NCBI GenBank assembly: GCA_964527385.1
Contig: CAZGPZ010000025.1
Coordinates: 1 to 14,006, forward strand
Reading direction: 5' to 3'
Length of the DNA: 14,006 nucleotides
From: JANWHZ01 sp964527385
Lineage (GTDB): Bacteria > Patescibacteriota > Saccharimonadia > Saccharimonadales > UBA4665
Shown here: piece by piece, positions 12,596 through 14,006 of the stretch
Position numbering within the stretch: position 1 is the first letter of the stretch
How the letters are laid out: the number at the start of each line of letters is the position of its first letter
Made by a program: the position numbers and the translations under genes
The notes under the pieces: generated by a model
What the model saw: the letters and a program-made list of their open reading frames with translations, nothing else
Database searches by the model: none
What the model was told of the DNA's origin: nothing

Positions 12596-13162
12596 ATGAT
12601 AGAACGGATTACTCAAGACTCTGACGACGGAATTAGACAACATGCTCAAAAGGAAGCTGCACGAGCAGCGTCCTCTAGCTCAATACTTCCCGTCTATCCC
12701 AACACGCTTGATAAGCATCTGACAGATGGTGTCAGTCCCGAGATTAATAAAACAGATGGTTTGTACCCTTTCTTTGCTCGATTCGCTAAAGGCGAAAATC
12801 GACCGGCCCACGCAACTACGGAAACGTATCAGCAGGAATCACATACACAAGATATGGAGAGTGGGGAGTGGCATCAGGCGGACTATACGCGGGCGGATGG
12901 CAGTAAAGTAAGTGTGGCCGCAAGGATGACGCACGACGGCGATTATCTGATTGACGTATACACAAAGCGGCCCAATGGTAGCTTCGAGGATCTGATGCTC
13001 AGCTCAAAAGGTATTGAGCATGCTTTGGGTTCAGCAGTCCGATTTGCAGATGGCTCTACGTTTGCCCACTTTGGGCCCTATGGCCAAGGTCATGATGATC
13101 CCCGCTACCAAGAGGCAATGAGTATGGCTCGAGAAGTAGCTTCAGACCTGTTCTTCGGCTAA
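12596..13162 (+). CDS. Hypothetical protein, 188 aa, unrecognised
   Basis: I do not recognise this protein. It is hydrophilic and acidic with no signal peptide, membrane segment or cysteine cluster. Residues 1-60 are low-complexity, with alanine/serine-rich A-A-R-A-A-S-S-S-S. Residues about 90-135 look like a beta-rich segment (W-H-Q-A-D-Y-T-R-A-D-G-S-K-V-S-V-A-A-R, then G-D-Y-L-I-D-V-Y-T-K-R). The end holds A-D-G-S-T-F-A-H-F-G-P-Y-G-Q-G-H-D-D-P-R-Y and a helix ending in D-L-F-F-G. The ATG directly follows a near-consensus leaderless promoter containing an operator-like repeat, so it is probably expressed strongly under some condition. No neighbour shares its strand. A 192-bp non-coding stretch follows before 5S. 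Confidence 0.75.
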   Translation: MIERITQDSDDGIRQHAQKEAARAASSSSILPVYPNTLDKHLTDGVSPEINKTDGLYPFFARFAKGENRPAHATTETYQQESHTQDMESGEWHQADYTRADGSKVSVAARMTHDGDYLIDVYTKRPNGSFEDLMLSSKGIEHALGSAVRFADGSTFAHFGPYGQGHDDPRYQEAMSMAREVASDLFFG

Positions 13163-13318
13163 ACCTTGTAAGAGCATCTTCGGTCCGATGGCTCCTAAGC
13201 ATTTCTGCTCAGGGGATCAATTCTATACCTTGGCAACAGTCACTGCTTTGCCCAGTTGCGATGACAACTACTATGACGAAAAGCGCGCCGGATAATGTGG
13301 TGATTCACACGGATAAAA

Positions 13319-13349
13319 ATAAAAGACTTCCTATTCGGAAGTCTTTTAT
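13319..13349. terminator. Bidirectional terminator after 5S rRNA
   Basis: AAAAGACTTCC pairs with GGAAGTCTTTT around the 5-nt loop TATTC, extended by AT/AT at the outer ends. On the minus strand it lies just after the 5S 3' end and is followed by T-rich sequence, so it ends the rRNA transcript; it can also serve the plus-strand 188-aa gene. Confidence 0.85.
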
Positions 13350-13354
13350 ATAAT

Positions 13355-13466
13355 TTGGCACCGTGCTATTTTCCCAGGGGTGGACCCCAAGTATTGTAAC
13401 CGCAACGAGGCTTAACTGCTGTGTTCGGCATGGGAACAGGTGTTTCCCTCGCGCCATGGGCACCAA
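13355..13466 (-). rRNA. rrf: 5S ribosomal RNA
   Basis: On the minus strand this carries the 5S core: A-C-A-C-C-T-G-T-T-C-C-C-A-T-G-C-C-G-A-A-C followed by A-C-A-G-x-A-G-T-T-A-A-G-C, and a C-T-T-G-G-G-G-T loop later. The ends were set by helix I: TTGGTGCC at the 5' end (13466) pairs with GGTGCCAA at the 3' end (13355) in 8 pairs, two of them G-U. The 112-nt length is normal. A terminator follows. The exact ends may be off by a few bases. Confidence 0.93.
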
Positions 13467-13722
13467 GCCACTTGATAAGCTTTTAGTTTATACGCTTCGC
13501 GTATACGTAAAAAGTGTATCAACGGAACCTTCCGGCAAAGCCAGATTCGCTCTACGAGCGAACCGTTCCTGCTCTTCCCAAACACCAAACGCGCTTGAGC
13601 CGAGATAGTTGATGTCCATGTTACTACAATGTTACACGGATAACAGATTAGATTGTAAAGCAACTATCAAACGTGGGTTTATCATATGACAAACACCAAT
13701 AACTAGTCAATGCACTATTTAG
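13467..13722 (-). other. 5S-proximal part of the 23S-5S spacer: three structured elements
   Basis: No gene is seen in this 256-nt stretch. On the minus strand it contains, from upstream to 5S: an 8-bp stem (13661-13668 with 13604-13611) enclosing a second stem (13652-13657 with 13625-13630); a three-way junction closed by GGAAC/GTTCC (13565-13569 with 13524-13528) holding hairpins 13546-13562 (7 bp, 3-nt loop) and 13532-13544 (5 bp; one U-G pair when read on the minus strand, C-A on the plus strand); and a 7-bp hairpin TATACGC/GCGTATA with loop GAA (13489-13505) just before 5S. These could be rRNA-processing structures or a separate small RNA. Confidence 0.5.
13681..13710 (-). promoter_or_regulatory. 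Possible promoter for 5S inside the spacer
   Basis: On the minus strand, TTGACT (13710-13705) and TATGAT (13686-13681), each 5/6 to consensus, are 18 nt apart. A start near 13674 would make 5S transcription partly independent of 16S-23S. Confidence 0.45.
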
Positions 13723-13891
13723 CTAGAACGAATGCATCTAAGTGCAGCGCTAGGCGATGGGCGAGGAACTTGTGAGCCGTACCTAAGTACGGTGAACAAG
13801 TACCGGAACCCAGCAACAACGCGCTGTGCCAGAAGCTTTGTAGCAAGCTTGGCTATGCCAAGATTGATGCAAAGCGTTGCATTTGTTCTAG
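13723..13891 (+). ncRNA. Candidate structured RNA in the 23S-5S spacer, probably plus strand
   Basis: About 169 nt closed by a 14-pair stem (13723-13736 with 13878-13891). Inside are stem 2 (13742-13750 with 13821-13829, 9 pairs), a rod ending in ACTTGT/ACAAGT (13768-13773 with 13796-13801), tandem GA/GA, then GCCGTAC/GTACGGT (13776-13782 with 13787-13793) with loop CTAA, and a side hairpin CTTGGC-tat-GCCAAG (13848-13862). Four pairs are G-U when read on the plus strand and become A-C mismatches on the minus strand, which points to a transcript opposite to the rRNA. No clear plus-strand promoter or terminator is seen, and no known RNA family is recognised. It could instead be a spacer fold of the pre-rRNA. 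Confidence 0.45.
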
Positions 13892-13897
13892 TCGTAA

Positions 13898-14006
13898 AAA
13901 GTCAAAGCCTCTATTAGTACGCTTCGACTCCACATGTTACCATGCTTCCATCTTGCGCCTATCAACCTGATAGTCTTTCAGGGAGGTCATAGGGAAATCC
14001 AATCTT
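13898..14006 (-). rRNA. rrl: 23S ribosomal RNA, 3' end (partial)
   Basis: The minus strand reads like the 3' end of bacterial 23S: C-T-G-A-A-A-G-A then A-T-C-A-G-G-T-T-G-A-T-A-G-G, G-G-A-A-G-C-A-T-G-G and A-C-A-T-G-T-G-G-A-G, G-T-A-C-T-A-A-T-A and G-A-G-G-C-T-T-T-G-A-C. The last segment should pair with the 23S 5' end, which lies outside the window. The 3' end is placed at about 13898, with an error of a few bases. The gene runs off the right edge. Confidence 0.92.

Noticed and set aside
13363..13663. Open frames on both strands across 5S and the spacer
   Set aside because: They overlap 5S rRNA and stable RNA structures; no protein-like features.
13467..13897. tRNA, RNase P RNA, tmRNA or SRP RNA in the 23S-5S spacer
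   Set aside because: I looked for a tRNA cloverleaf with a GTTC T-arm, the RNase P GAGGAAAGTC core, the tmRNA ends and the SRP GGAAG core on both strands; none is present.
1..14006. CRISPR array, insertion sequence or prophage
   Set aside because: No regularly spaced direct repeats, transposase, integrase or phage structural gene was seen.
1..14006. Recoded UGA (glycine) as in Gracilibacteria/SR1
   Set aside because: TGA ends ftsA, adk, yqeY and the HTH gene at the expected family lengths, and no in-frame TGA is needed inside any gene.

Overview
The window looks like the chromosome of a Patescibacteria/CPR bacterium, most likely a Saccharibacterium (TM7). The reasons are small single-domain versions of housekeeping proteins (adenylate kinase without a LID, IF-2 without a long N-terminal extension, four-domain S1), the gene mix (FtsZ/FtsA, def/fmt, bS21-YqeY, a DUF5663-like protein) and many promoters whose -10 box lies 6 to 10 nt before the ATG. 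That spacing implies leaderless or nearly leaderless mRNAs. TGA is used as a stop (ftsA, adk, yqeY, the HTH gene), so the UGA-Gly code of Gracilibacteria/SR1 does not apply. The lineage is inferred from these traits; no search was run.

Layout: (1) 1-3775, minus strand: a winged-helix regulator, then rpsU-yqeY-adk-map as a tight operon (two start/stop overlaps), then ftsA with its own promoter and the first 24 codons of ftsZ, which has a well-formed promoter carrying a 16-bp palindrome. (2) 3898-7368, plus strand: priA-def-fmt (replication restart, deformylase, Met-tRNA formyltransferase). priA is divergent from the regulator, and similar palindromes cover both -10 boxes. (3) 7372-10665, minus strand: rpsA, infB and a DUF5663-like gene, ending 3 bp from the fmt stop. 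(4) 10819-12112, plus strand: a zinc-motif-less ROK protein overlapping a small HExxH plus zinc-ribbon protein of unknown role, closed by a strong terminator. (5) 12166-12363, minus strand: a KGG-repeat protein with a long leader containing a terminator-like hairpin. (6) 12596-13162, plus strand: an unrecognised 188-aa protein with a near-consensus leaderless promoter. (7) 13355-14006, minus strand: 5S rRNA and the 3' end of 23S rRNA, separated by an unusually long structured spacer of about 430 nt.

The genes fit together mainly around translation. Initiation is covered by fmt, infB, rpsA and rpsU; N-terminal processing by def and map; the ribosome by the rRNAs. Cell division (ftsA/ftsZ), nucleotide balance (adk) and replication restart (priA) sit among them. 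The most unusual material is the 23S-5S spacer, where several helices pair fully only when read on the strand opposite to the rRNA, the palindromes built into promoter cores, and the ROK/HExxH pair.
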